Shown piece after piece: positions 26,601-33,946 of a stretch of 64,000 nt of DNA. The stretch's first letter is position 1. The number at the start of each line of letters is the position of its first letter. Made by a program: the position numbers and the translations under genes. The stretch is from Desulfitibacter alkalitolerans DSM 16504 (lineage in GTDB: Bacteria; Bacillota; DSM-16504; Desulfitibacterales; Desulfitibacteraceae): positions 1 to 64,000 of the forward strand of contig NZ_KK211101.1 in assembly GCF_000620305.1 (NCBI RefSeq), given 5' to 3'. Below the pieces are notes generated by a model. The model worked only from the letters and a program-made list of their open reading frames with translations. It made no database searches and was not told where the DNA came from.

Positions 26601-26978
26601 ATGTTAAAGACCAAAGCTATCTTTGAAAGAAAAACCGCTGACTTTCAGCCCAGGGACTGTGTGATTGAAAAAATTATTGAGCTTAATTCTCGGGAGTACG
26701 ATACGTTTTCCAAGAATATGCTGGCGGATTACGACTTTATCAAGGACAACATCGACCTCATGTATGTGGACCAAGAGGGGACATATCACTGCTTGCTGGT
26801 AGTTGGTGAGAACAGGTCCGATGGCATTCTCATCGAATCGGAAGGAAGCAGTTACACCCGTTACGCCGCTTTCCTGCCTAACGCCTGTGATTTTCTCGCT
26901 GCGCATCAGGAGCGAACTCAAGGGCTTCATGATGAAAAATTAGAGCCGGAATCTTTGGGTATGAAAATGAATTTATAG
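26601..26978 (+). CDS. Small ICE protein of unknown function (DUF6329-like) with G-M-x-M-x-L tag
   Basis: A 125-residue soluble acidic protein with no catalytic motif that I recognise. The last six residues are GMKMNL, the shared tag. The start follows AAGGAGGG closely. It leads a small group of three proteins (with the two DUF6103-like genes) immediately upstream of the mobilisation region. DUF6329 is my recollection of the family label. Confidence 0.6.
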   Translation: MLKTKAIFERKTADFQPRDCVIEKIIELNSREYDTFSKNMLADYDFIKDNIDLMYVDQEGTYHCLLVVGENRSDGILIESEGSSYTRYAAFLPNACDFLAAHQERTQGLHDEKLEPESLGMKMNL

Positions 26979-26991
26979 GAGGAAGAGAGCC

Positions 26992-27366
26992 ATGAGAGAA
27001 ACCGAACTGAAAATAATGTTCCCAACGGAGAAGCTGGATGCACTCCGTTTTTTTATGGGCAAAAAGGAGCTGACTGTTGAGCAGGAGCTAAAGGATTACC
27101 TTGATAAAACCTATGAAAAAGTTGTTCCGGCACACGTTCGAGAATATGTGGAAAGCAGGCTTGACCAAGCATCACCGCAGGAGGAAATGCCTGAACAGAG
27201 AGATCAGGAGCAGCAGCCGGAGCCACAAAGGGAACGCCAGTCAAGGCAGACCCGCCGCCAGCGTGAGCAGGCGGTGGCTGAATCAACGGCGTCATCTCCG
27301 CAGGCCAGACAGCCGGAGCTGCCGGAAGAACCGGAAGAATCCCAGGGCATGAGCATGAGTATGTAA
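26992..27366 (+). CDS. DUF6103-like protein, copy 1, with G-M-x-M-x-M tag
   Basis: A 124-residue protein. Residues 1-60 (ETELKIMFPTEKLDALRFFM and onward) are a compact alpha/beta domain shared with the next gene. Residues 60-110 are an E/Q/R-rich linker. The end is GMSMSM, the shared tag. It is probably a tandem duplicate of the next gene: the first 55 residues align position by position (MGKK, EL, Y-K-VPA-VREY-ES). Function unknown. The domain could bind DNA near the adjacent transfer origin, but that is speculation. Confidence 0.65.
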   Translation: MRETELKIMFPTEKLDALRFFMGKKELTVEQELKDYLDKTYEKVVPAHVREYVESRLDQASPQEEMPEQRDQEQQPEPQRERQSRQTRRQREQAVAESTASSPQARQPELPEEPEESQGMSMSM

Positions 27367-27387
27367 ATTCGAAAGGAGAGATTCACA

Positions 27388-27639
27388 ATGAAACAAGCAA
27401 CCCTGCAAATCAAATTTGATGAAGAAAAGCTGAACGCTATCAAGCAGTACATGGGTAAAAAGGATGCCGACCTTCAGACGGAGCTGGACGATGTGATGCA
27501 AAAGCTCTACGAAAAGCACGTCCCCGCCCCAGTTCGTGAGTACATTGAAAGCCGGGATTCCAGGGTGCAGGAAAAGCCGAAAAGACCGTCCCGGCCTTCC
27601 TCTACGGCTGCTGCCAATAATGCCAGCACCACCGTGTAA
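27388..27639 (+). CDS. DUF6103-like protein, copy 2, without tag
   Basis: An 83-residue paralogue of the preceding gene (LQIKFDEEKLNAIKQYMGKK, then KHVPAPVREYIES). It ends in a short basic/Ser-rich tail and lacks the linker and the G-M-x-M-x-M ending. AAAGGAGAG precedes the ATG. The pair offers a natural tagged/untagged comparison. Confidence 0.6.
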   Translation: MKQATLQIKFDEEKLNAIKQYMGKKDADLQTELDDVMQKLYEKHVPAPVREYIESRDSRVQEKPKRPSRPSSTAAANNASTTV

Positions 27640-28050
27640 ATAGCATACAAAAAGCCAAATATTTGGCGGCTGTGTGCCCTTGTGCGGCCTTTTCAGGGGG
27701 AGGATGGCATCTATATACCTTTGGGCAGTTTTCCGCCCCTTTTTGGGGCTTGTTGAGAGCATAAAGAAGACGGCAGCAGGCATGGCTTATCCTTGCAGGG
27801 GTGGACCATGGGGTCGAAAACGGTGCAGGTTAAAGAGGGGTGGTCGCAGGCGACCTCCCCTCGAATCACATCAGCCCGCAATGCGGACTGAAAGGCTTTA
27901 AGACAGGTGCACCTAAATAGGGCTGCGGTTACCTCGCGGGTGGTCGGAAATCCGGGTTTTTCCCGCATGCAAAGGCTTTTGCAGGTACACCTCACAGGTG
28001 GTTGCCGAATATATGAATGGAATCAAGACAAGGAACGGAGGTGGTTGAGA
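27640..28050 (+). other. Non-coding, hairpin-rich region upstream of mobilisation genes; candidate oriT
   Basis: I see no convincing gene in these 411 bases. They hold a 14-base perfect palindrome (27654-27667), a GCCCC/GGGGC hairpin (27735-27749), a CAG-x-CCGC/GCGG-x-CTG hairpin (27872-27890), a CGGG/CCCG hairpin (27953-27965) and two AGGTnnACCT elements (27905-27914 and 27983-27992). Transfer origins usually lie beside the relaxase and its accessory DNA-binding protein, which follow directly. The nick site cannot be assigned by eye. Confidence 0.45.
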
Positions 28051-28458
28051 GTGGCAGAGGAGAATAAAAAGAGAATTCCCCTGTGGCTGTATCCTGAAAC
28101 CATAAAAAAGACAGACGAGCTTTTCCCGAAGGATAACTGCAAAAGCCGGAGCGAGTTTATAGAAAAGGCCATTCACTTTTACAGCGGATATATCACATCC
28201 GGTGAAAACAACAAATATCTTCCCAGTGCAATTACTTCCACCCTTTCCGGTATTGTTGAAAGCTCTGAGAACCGTATTGCACGGCTGCTTTTCAAGCTGG
28301 CGGTGGAGATGTCCATGATGATGAATGTCCTTGCGTCTACCGCCGAGATCGATGAAACCCTGCTGCAAAAGCTCCGTGGGAAATGCATCAACGATGTAAA
28401 AAAGACCATCGGCTCCGTCACCTTTGAGGAGGCAGTGAAATATCAAAAGGGTAAGTAA
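28051..28458 (+). CDS. RHH-type relaxosome accessory protein (MobC-like)
   Basis: A 135-residue protein with a ribbon-helix-helix-like N-terminus (KRIPLWLYPETIKKTDELFP, then SRSEFIEKAIHFYSGYI) and a helical C-terminal half. Such proteins bind oriT repeats and help the relaxase open DNA. GTG 28051 is chosen because CGGAGGTGG is seven bases upstream. The longer frame runs back through the hairpin region without a site. Twelve bases separate it from the relaxase gene. Confidence 0.65.
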   Translation: MAEENKKRIPLWLYPETIKKTDELFPKDNCKSRSEFIEKAIHFYSGYITSGENNKYLPSAITSTLSGIVESSENRIARLLFKLAVEMSMMMNVLASTAEIDETLLQKLRGKCINDVKKTIGSVTFEEAVKYQKGK

Positions 28459-28469
28459 GGTGATATGCT

Positions 28470-30245
28470 ATGCCCAGGATCATATTCAAATGCCGGTACT
28501 TAAAAAATGCACCCAAAGCACATTTGGCCAATCTGGTAGAATATGTGGCCACCCGTGAGGGAGTCGAAAAAATTGATGACAGTTTCAGAACTCTTCCTGC
28601 AACAAAAAATCAGCAGCAGCTGATTTCTGAAATCCTGAAAATGCTGCCGGATACTGCTGACATATTCGAGTACGAGGACTATCTGAAAAAACCTACCAGG
28701 GAAAATGCATCGGAGTTTATTTCTATTGCTCTTGAAAACAATCTCGATCTGATCGGCAAAAAGAAAAACTTTGTAGACTACATCGCCAATCGTCCGAGAG
28801 TTGAAAAGTTCGGCAGCCACGGACTCTTTACGGATGAAGGTGTACCTGTTGTACTATCAAAAGTTGCTGATGAAGTATCAAACCATTCCGGAAATGTATG
28901 GACAAACATTATATCCCTCCGGCGTGAGGATGCGGAGAGGCTGGGATATGACAATGCAAAGTCGTGGCAGGATTTGATCCGGGCACAACGGAACGTCATC
29001 GCGGAAAACATGAAGATCGCTCCGGAAAATTTGCGATGGTATGCTGCTTTTCACAATGAGAGCCATCACCCGCACATCCACCTGATTGCTTACTCCATCA
29101 ATCCCAAAGAAGCCTATGTCACAAAGCAAGGGATAGAAAACATGCGGGGAAGTCTCGCGCGGGAAATCTTCCGCCAGGACCTGATGCAGATTTATGAGAA
29201 GCAGACTGAACGACGCAATTCCCTGACCAAACAAAGCCGTGTGGCCATGCAGGACATCATCGCTCAAATTCGTTCAGGGATATGTGAAAATAAAAATATA
29301 GAGGAATTGATTGCCCGCCTTGCTGAAAAGCTTAAATATACTTCCGGCAAGAAGCAATACGGTTATTTAAAAGCTCCTCTCAAGGCACTCGTTAATCAGA
29401 TCGTCGATGAGCTTGCAAAGGACGAAAGAGTGGCAAAACTATACGATAGTTGGTACGAGATGCGTAATGAAGTTTTAAGCACCTATGTTGACAAGCTGCC
29501 GCCGCCTCTTCCGCTTTCACAGCAGAAAGAATTCAAGAGCATTAAAAACATGGTGATTGCCGAAGCGTTAAATATCGGCAGTCACCATTTCACTTTTGAG
29601 CCGGACGAGGAACAGGATATATCAATAGAAGATGATGGTGATATTACTGCTGCCACCACATATTTTGAGAAATCTGCAAAGCTCGGAAATGTCAACGCAC
29701 AGTATATGCTCGGCAGGATTTATCTTGAATCGGACAGCGAGCATGAAAATGTAGAAAAGGCATTGCAGTGGCTGGGGAAAGCTGCGGACAACGGAAATGC
29801 TCCCGCACAGTATGCAATGGGAAAGCTGTACCTTGCAGGAAACCATGTAGAGAAGGATATACAGAAAGCTGTGGAACTGTTCACCAAATATGCAGAACAG
29901 GGAAACCAGTATGCGCAATATGCCCTCGGCAAACTGTATCTTTTAGGGCATGATGTCAGGCAGGATAAGGAAACAGCGTTGCATTGGCTGTCGGCAGCTG
30001 CAGCACAGGGAAATATCTATGCAAAGTATTTGCTGGAACGCATGGATTCCTTCAAAGACCCATCCATACTCCTTGCAGCAACACGCTTGATGCATCACTT
30101 GGGCAATATCTTTAGAGAGGAGTATCAGAAAGCTTTTGGCAATCCTCTCATCCAGGTTGACCGCAAGCTTCGCAAAAAAATCATGGAGAAAAAACTGGCG
30201 CAAGGTCACGCATATAACGACCATGCGCCACATCAAAGCTATTAG
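28470..30245 (+). CDS. MobP-type relaxase with C-terminal Sel1-like repeats
   Basis: A 591-residue relaxase, nicking at oriT and carrying the transferred strand. The N-terminal relaxase domain has the three-histidine metal motif in HNESHHPHIHLIAY near residues 195-207. It resembles the MobP3 group of Firmicutes. From about residue 390 there are three to four Sel1-like repeats (AQYMLGRIYLESD, AQYAMGKLYLAGN, AQYALGKLYLLGH, AKYLLERM), which usually mediate protein contact. The end is charged. It is the last gene before the IS110 insertion. Confidence 0.85.
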   Translation: MPRIIFKCRYLKNAPKAHLANLVEYVATREGVEKIDDSFRTLPATKNQQQLISEILKMLPDTADIFEYEDYLKKPTRENASEFISIALENNLDLIGKKKNFVDYIANRPRVEKFGSHGLFTDEGVPVVLSKVADEVSNHSGNVWTNIISLRREDAERLGYDNAKSWQDLIRAQRNVIAENMKIAPENLRWYAAFHNESHHPHIHLIAYSINPKEAYVTKQGIENMRGSLAREIFRQDLMQIYEKQTERRNSLTKQSRVAMQDIIAQIRSGICENKNIEELIARLAEKLKYTSGKKQYGYLKAPLKALVNQIVDELAKDERVAKLYDSWYEMRNEVLSTYVDKLPPPLPLSQQKEFKSIKNMVIAEALNIGSHHFTFEPDEEQDISIEDDGDITAATTYFEKSAKLGNVNAQYMLGRIYLESDSEHENVEKALQWLGKAADNGNAPAQYAMGKLYLAGNHVEKDIQKAVELFTKYAEQGNQYAQYALGKLYLLGHDVRQDKETALHWLSAAAAQGNIYAKYLLERMDSFKDPSILLAATRLMHHLGNIFREEYQKAFGNPLIQVDRKLRKKIMEKKLAQGHAYNDHAPHQSY

Positions 30246-30416
30246 AGCAGCGGTATGATGTCAAGTAGGTAATTGGAAATTTTTCAAAGAATTCGCTGCA
30301 CAAAAGGGGGTGCTTGCCTAAAAAAGGCAACACTAAACAAGCCCACCCTATGACAAGTATATTTATTACAAATATAACAATAAATAGGTGGAAGGAATCC
30401 TGAGCTTTGGTCTATT

Positions 30417-31664
30417 CTAATTTAATTGTCGGTTTCCCCCTTTCGGTTGGTAGAGTTGGTTAGACTTCAGCAGAAAAAAGACTAACCGTACCAGTTTACG
30501 GGCAGTAAGAGCAAGGGCGCGTTTATGAGCATACTGCTTAGGCTCCGCTTTTTTCATGGCATAATACTCGGCAAAAACAGGGTCGTGCACCCGAACACTG
30601 CTTGCCGCCTCAATAAGGTAATACCTTAAAATGCGGTTGCCAGAGCGAATAAGCCTTGTACTACTAGCAGTAAAATCACCAGACTGATTTTGGGTCCAGG
30701 CAAGACCAGCTAACTTAGCTACCTGTTTATGGCTGTCAAACTGATGGATATCACCAATTTCAGCAATAATACCAGAAGCAAAAATAGGACCGATACCCGG
30801 AACAGAATCTAGAGTTTGAGGAATAGTCTTTAAATGGTCCTCAATAGCCTTTTTCAAAGACTGCAGCTGTTCCTGGATTGTTCTAATAACCCTAATACTA
30901 GAGGCCATGGCCAAGTTAACAGAATCAGACATGGCCTTGGGCAACCTGTAAGAAGAACGAGCAGCCTTTTGCAACTGTTTAGCAACAGCCTGAGGATCAT
31001 CAAAGCGGTTTTTACCATGCTGAATTAAAAACTCCATCAGATCATCCAAAGAAGCATCTGCTAGAGCCTCAGCGGACTCAAACTCTTCCAAAACAGCCAG
31101 AGAAGTAGCAGATAACTTGTTAGAAAAGACTAAAGAGTAATCACTACACTTCAGGTACAGGTTAGACATAAGAAAATTAGCTTCACGTACTAGAGCCTGC
31201 ATGAGGTGGTACCTGGCCCGAGTAAGCCTTTGAAGAGCCATCAAAGGTTCACTCCAAGTAAAAGGATGAGGCAGATAGCCACTTTTAAGCCTAGCAGCAA
31301 TATACCAGGCATCGAACCTATCATTTTTAGGAGCATCCAAGAAATGAGCCTTTTTAAACTCCTTAATCAGACTAGGGTTAAACATGTAGACCTTAACATC
31401 AGGGCAGGCAAAGTCCAAATGGCGATGCAAGTAGATGGCAGCATGGGTAGAGTAGCAACCGGTGTGCTCTAAACCAAAAAGTATTCTATCAAAATCATGT
31501 TTACTAACCAACTGGTTGATACGATCCTTAAGCTCAAAAATACCAGGTCTATTATTAAAAACACTAAACCGGCTTATAGGACGCTTTTCATCATCATTAG
31601 ACAAACAACAAACAACATTGTCCTTGCTGCTTATATCGATACCGACAAACAAAGGGTTAGACAT
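30417..31664 (-). CDS. IS110-family transposase
   Basis: A 415-residue IS110 recombinase. The DEDD residues are visible in VGIDIS near the N-terminus, LEHTG and KNDRFDAW. The C-terminal transposase_20 domain contains LDSVPGIGPIFASGIIAEIGD and RLIRSGNRILRYYLIEAA with the conserved serine. IS110 enzymes insert without terminal repeats, guided by a bridge RNA from the element's non-coding end. The ATG at 31664 has AAGGAGGTGAT upstream and is preferred over a longer start. The gene is intact. Confidence 0.92.
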   Translation of the reverse strand: MSNPLFVGIDISSKDNVVCCLSNDDEKRPISRFSVFNNRPGIFELKDRINQLVSKHDFDRILFGLEHTGCYSTHAAIYLHRHLDFACPDVKVYMFNPSLIKEFKKAHFLDAPKNDRFDAWYIAARLKSGYLPHPFTWSEPLMALQRLTRARYHLMQALVREANFLMSNLYLKCSDYSLVFSNKLSATSLAVLEEFESAEALADASLDDLMEFLIQHGKNRFDDPQAVAKQLQKAARSSYRLPKAMSDSVNLAMASSIRVIRTIQEQLQSLKKAIEDHLKTIPQTLDSVPGIGPIFASGIIAEIGDIHQFDSHKQVAKLAGLAWTQNQSGDFTASSTRLIRSGNRILRYYLIEAASSVRVHDPVFAEYYAMKKAEPKQYAHKRALALTARKLVRLVFFLLKSNQLYQPKGGNRQLN

Positions 31665-31682
31665 CTTAATCACCTCCTTCAC

Positions 31683-31980
31683 TTTAAAATATATAGATGT
31701 CTACAGTCTTGGGATGTCCCTGGGAAACCCATGAACGACAGCCTTGCGAGCTATAGGAATACACCGGATCCCCTCGGTGCACTGGCCTCCGTCTGCTAAC
31801 AGAGGGAGAGGCAAACCGGGAAACAGTCAGCGTGTAGGTCTATAACATGGGGCCAGGGGAACACTCTAAAAATGGAAGACACCCTATAACGGGGCAACTG
31901 GAGGAAATGGAACATTCCCTTGGTAGACACCTTTGGCTATATTTTCCCAAAGACATCCCAGGACTGTAAACCCTTTTTAA
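31683..31980 (-). ncRNA. Non-coding end of the IS110 element, candidate bridge RNA
   Basis: About 300 bases upstream of the transposase, on its strand, have no gene. They are enclosed by an imperfect 27-base inverted repeat (31702-31728 with 31942-31968, about 23 matches) and contain internal hairpins, such as GCCTC...GAGGC with TCTG/CAGA near 31768-31796. In IS110 elements the bridge RNA lies upstream of the transposase and pairs with donor and target DNA. The exact RNA ends and guide loops cannot be set without the element boundaries. Confidence 0.5.
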
Positions 31981-32002
31981 AAAAGATAGCATATTAGTTA
32001 TT

Positions 32003-32113
32003 GGCTTGTGGATATGCCGCTCATGTGGACTTGTGGACAGCTGCTGCGCACCTGCCCACAGGGTCCACAATCGCTTGGACAATGCTAAAGCATTGCCCAC
32101 ATACCCACAAGCC
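32003..32113. repeat. Nested inverted repeats, unknown (possible origin-like or insertion target)
   Basis: The outer arms at 32003-32016 and 32100-32113 match in 13 of 14 bases. Inside are TTGTGGAC/GTCCACAA (32031-32038, 32063-32070), an extra TGTGGAC at 32024-32030, and a perfect CAATGC-TAAA-GCATTG hairpin (32080-32095). Several TGTGGA units resemble half DnaA-type boxes. The region lies between the IS110 end and a primase-like gene. It could be a replication origin of the ICE, a second transfer origin, or the structured target that the IS110 chose. Confidence 0.5.
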
Positions 32114-32237
32114 CTGCTACGATGAATAACTTGTTGTTGTAGTTGTTAAAGATCTACATTAAAAAATGAGCAATGTCCCAACTGGAAATTAACGTCCAAA
32201 TCGGGGGCTGCTCATAGTATACAAGGAGGGAATTCCC

Positions 32238-32357
32238 ATGAAGAAGAACTACCTACAGAAAAAAGAAAAGCTCCCCGTCTCTTATATATTCTCAAGACTG
32301 AAGCCACCTGTGAAAAGGGTGGCTTATTTTCGCAGGTCGGGCAAGCGGAAACGCTGA
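32238..32357 (+). CDS. Small basic peptide of 39 residues, unknown
   Basis: A short frame with a strong AAGGAGGG site at eight bases. The product is very basic (KPPVKRVAYFRRSGKRKR at the end) and could bind nucleic acid. It ends 15 bases before the primase-like gene, whose own site follows. I found no family. The evidence is the ribosome binding site and the spacing only. Confidence 0.4.
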   Translation: MKKNYLQKKEKLPVSYIFSRLKPPVKRVAYFRRSGKRKR

Positions 32358-32372
32358 CAAAGGAGGATCGCT

Positions 32373-33854
32373 ATGGCAGAGTACGTATATTTTACAGATG
32401 AGCAGAAACAGCGTGCAAACTCCGTTGACCTTGTGGACTTTCTCAGACGGCAGGGGGAGCAGCTCATACGCTCCGGCAGGGAGTGGCGGTGGAAGCGTCA
32501 TGATAGTGTGACAATCCGGGGTAACCGGTGGTTCCGCCACAGCGCCGGGCAAGGCGGTCTGGCAATTGATTTTGTGCAGGAATTTTATGGCCTCTCATTC
32601 CCTGACGCAGTGACACTGCTGCTGGGCGGCGAACAGGGTACGGCGTTTAGGCAAAGTGATAAAAAGGTGCCGGAAACAGAACGAAAAGAATTCATAATGC
32701 CGGAGGCTGCAGACAATATGCGCCGGGTATATGCCTACCTCTTGAAGCAGAGATATATTGACCGGGATGTCCTCACCCACTTTGTCAGAGAGAAAAAAAT
32801 ATATGAGGATAAGGAATATCACAATGTTGTTTTTGTAGGTTATGATGAAAACGACACAGCCCGGCATGCACATAAAAGGGGAACCTATTCCAACGCTGCT
32901 GGTTACCGTGGCAATGTGGAAGGCTCCGATCCAAAATACAGCTTCAATTACATCGGTACAAGTGATACCCTTTATGTGTTCGAAGCTCCCATCGACATGC
33001 TGTCATTTATCACCCTGCATAAGAAAGGCTGGCAGCAGCACAGCTATGTAACGCTGGATGGTGTGGCTGAACATGCCATGCTGCATGTGCTGTTAAAAAA
33101 TATGCACATTAAAAATGTGGTACTGTGCCTCGACCATGATCCTGCCGGTATAGAAGCTGCTGGTCGCCTTACGGAAATATTGCGTGAGAAAGGATATGCC
33201 AGTGTTTCATGTTTGCAGCCCGAATGCAAGGATTGGAATGAGGACCTGAAAGCGCAGCATGGTATAACATCGGTTCCGGCAAAACCGCATCCGAAGCTGA
33301 AAGCCTGCAAAGAGCTATGCGGAGAGATTCATTACTTGTACAGCCATATCAAATCCGTGAAAAATCCTCATGCAATGCTGATAAAGCACTATGAAAAAGC
33401 AGTGCCCCTCATGCAGTCATCAAGGTCAATCGATAGACAAAAAGCTGTCCTGATGGAACAGCTGCTAAGCATGGCGGTATATGCGCTGTTTGCAGTGATG
33501 GCGCAATACTGGCAGCTTGAAAAACCGGTGAATTTTAAGCAACTGACCGATGAACTCTGTTGCAGCTATCATCCGCACCAGGACCGGGGAAAGCTAAAAA
33601 CCAAAGCAGAGGATATCCAGCAGGATATCGATGCCATTAATGCTCAGCTCAACACATCTGGAATCCGTACCTTTGAGGACAAGCAAAAATTAATCGCATC
33701 GTATATGAGTTTTGCACTAAACTGTGTCAAGGCTCAAATTTTTATATGTCTTGAAGAGCAGGAACAGAGAATAGAAGCTCTGCAAAAGCAGAATGAAGAG
33801 AGAGTCGATTATATGCAGGCTGTTTGCGAAGAATTTTTGCAGCCTGGTATTTAG
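32373..33854 (+). CDS. Primase-like protein with DUF3991 and Toprim domains
   Basis: A 493-residue protein. The N-terminal part (residues 1-85; GNRWFRHSAGQGGLAIDFVQ) resembles the CHC2-like/DUF3991 fold. The Toprim domain has EAPIDMLSF near residue 204 and LDHDPAG near residue 252, the acidic metal-binding set of DnaG-type primases. A helical C-terminal region follows. ICEs carry such primases to prime the second strand after transfer. The ATG has AAGGAGGATC upstream. Confidence 0.8.
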   Translation: MAEYVYFTDEQKQRANSVDLVDFLRRQGEQLIRSGREWRWKRHDSVTIRGNRWFRHSAGQGGLAIDFVQEFYGLSFPDAVTLLLGGEQGTAFRQSDKKVPETERKEFIMPEAADNMRRVYAYLLKQRYIDRDVLTHFVREKKIYEDKEYHNVVFVGYDENDTARHAHKRGTYSNAAGYRGNVEGSDPKYSFNYIGTSDTLYVFEAPIDMLSFITLHKKGWQQHSYVTLDGVAEHAMLHVLLKNMHIKNVVLCLDHDPAGIEAAGRLTEILREKGYASVSCLQPECKDWNEDLKAQHGITSVPAKPHPKLKACKELCGEIHYLYSHIKSVKNPHAMLIKHYEKAVPLMQSSRSIDRQKAVLMEQLLSMAVYALFAVMAQYWQLEKPVNFKQLTDELCCSYHPHQDRGKLKTKAEDIQQDIDAINAQLNTSGIRTFEDKQKLIASYMSFALNCVKAQIFICLEEQEQRIEALQKQNEERVDYMQAVCEEFLQPGI

Positions 33855-33946
33855 CAATATTATAACTGCATATTTGAAGAAAGCCATGTGCGAATGAAAA
33901 ACCATTGGTGCATGGCTTTCTTAATTTTGCAAGAAGGAGGAAACCA

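Noticed and set aside
27674-27901. 75-residue plus-strand ORF in the oriT candidate region
   Set aside because: Arg/Pro/Gly-rich composition, no ribosome binding site, and it overlaps several hairpins.
32003-32113. Integron attC site
   Set aside because: No conserved attC core triplets and no integrase or cassette nearby.
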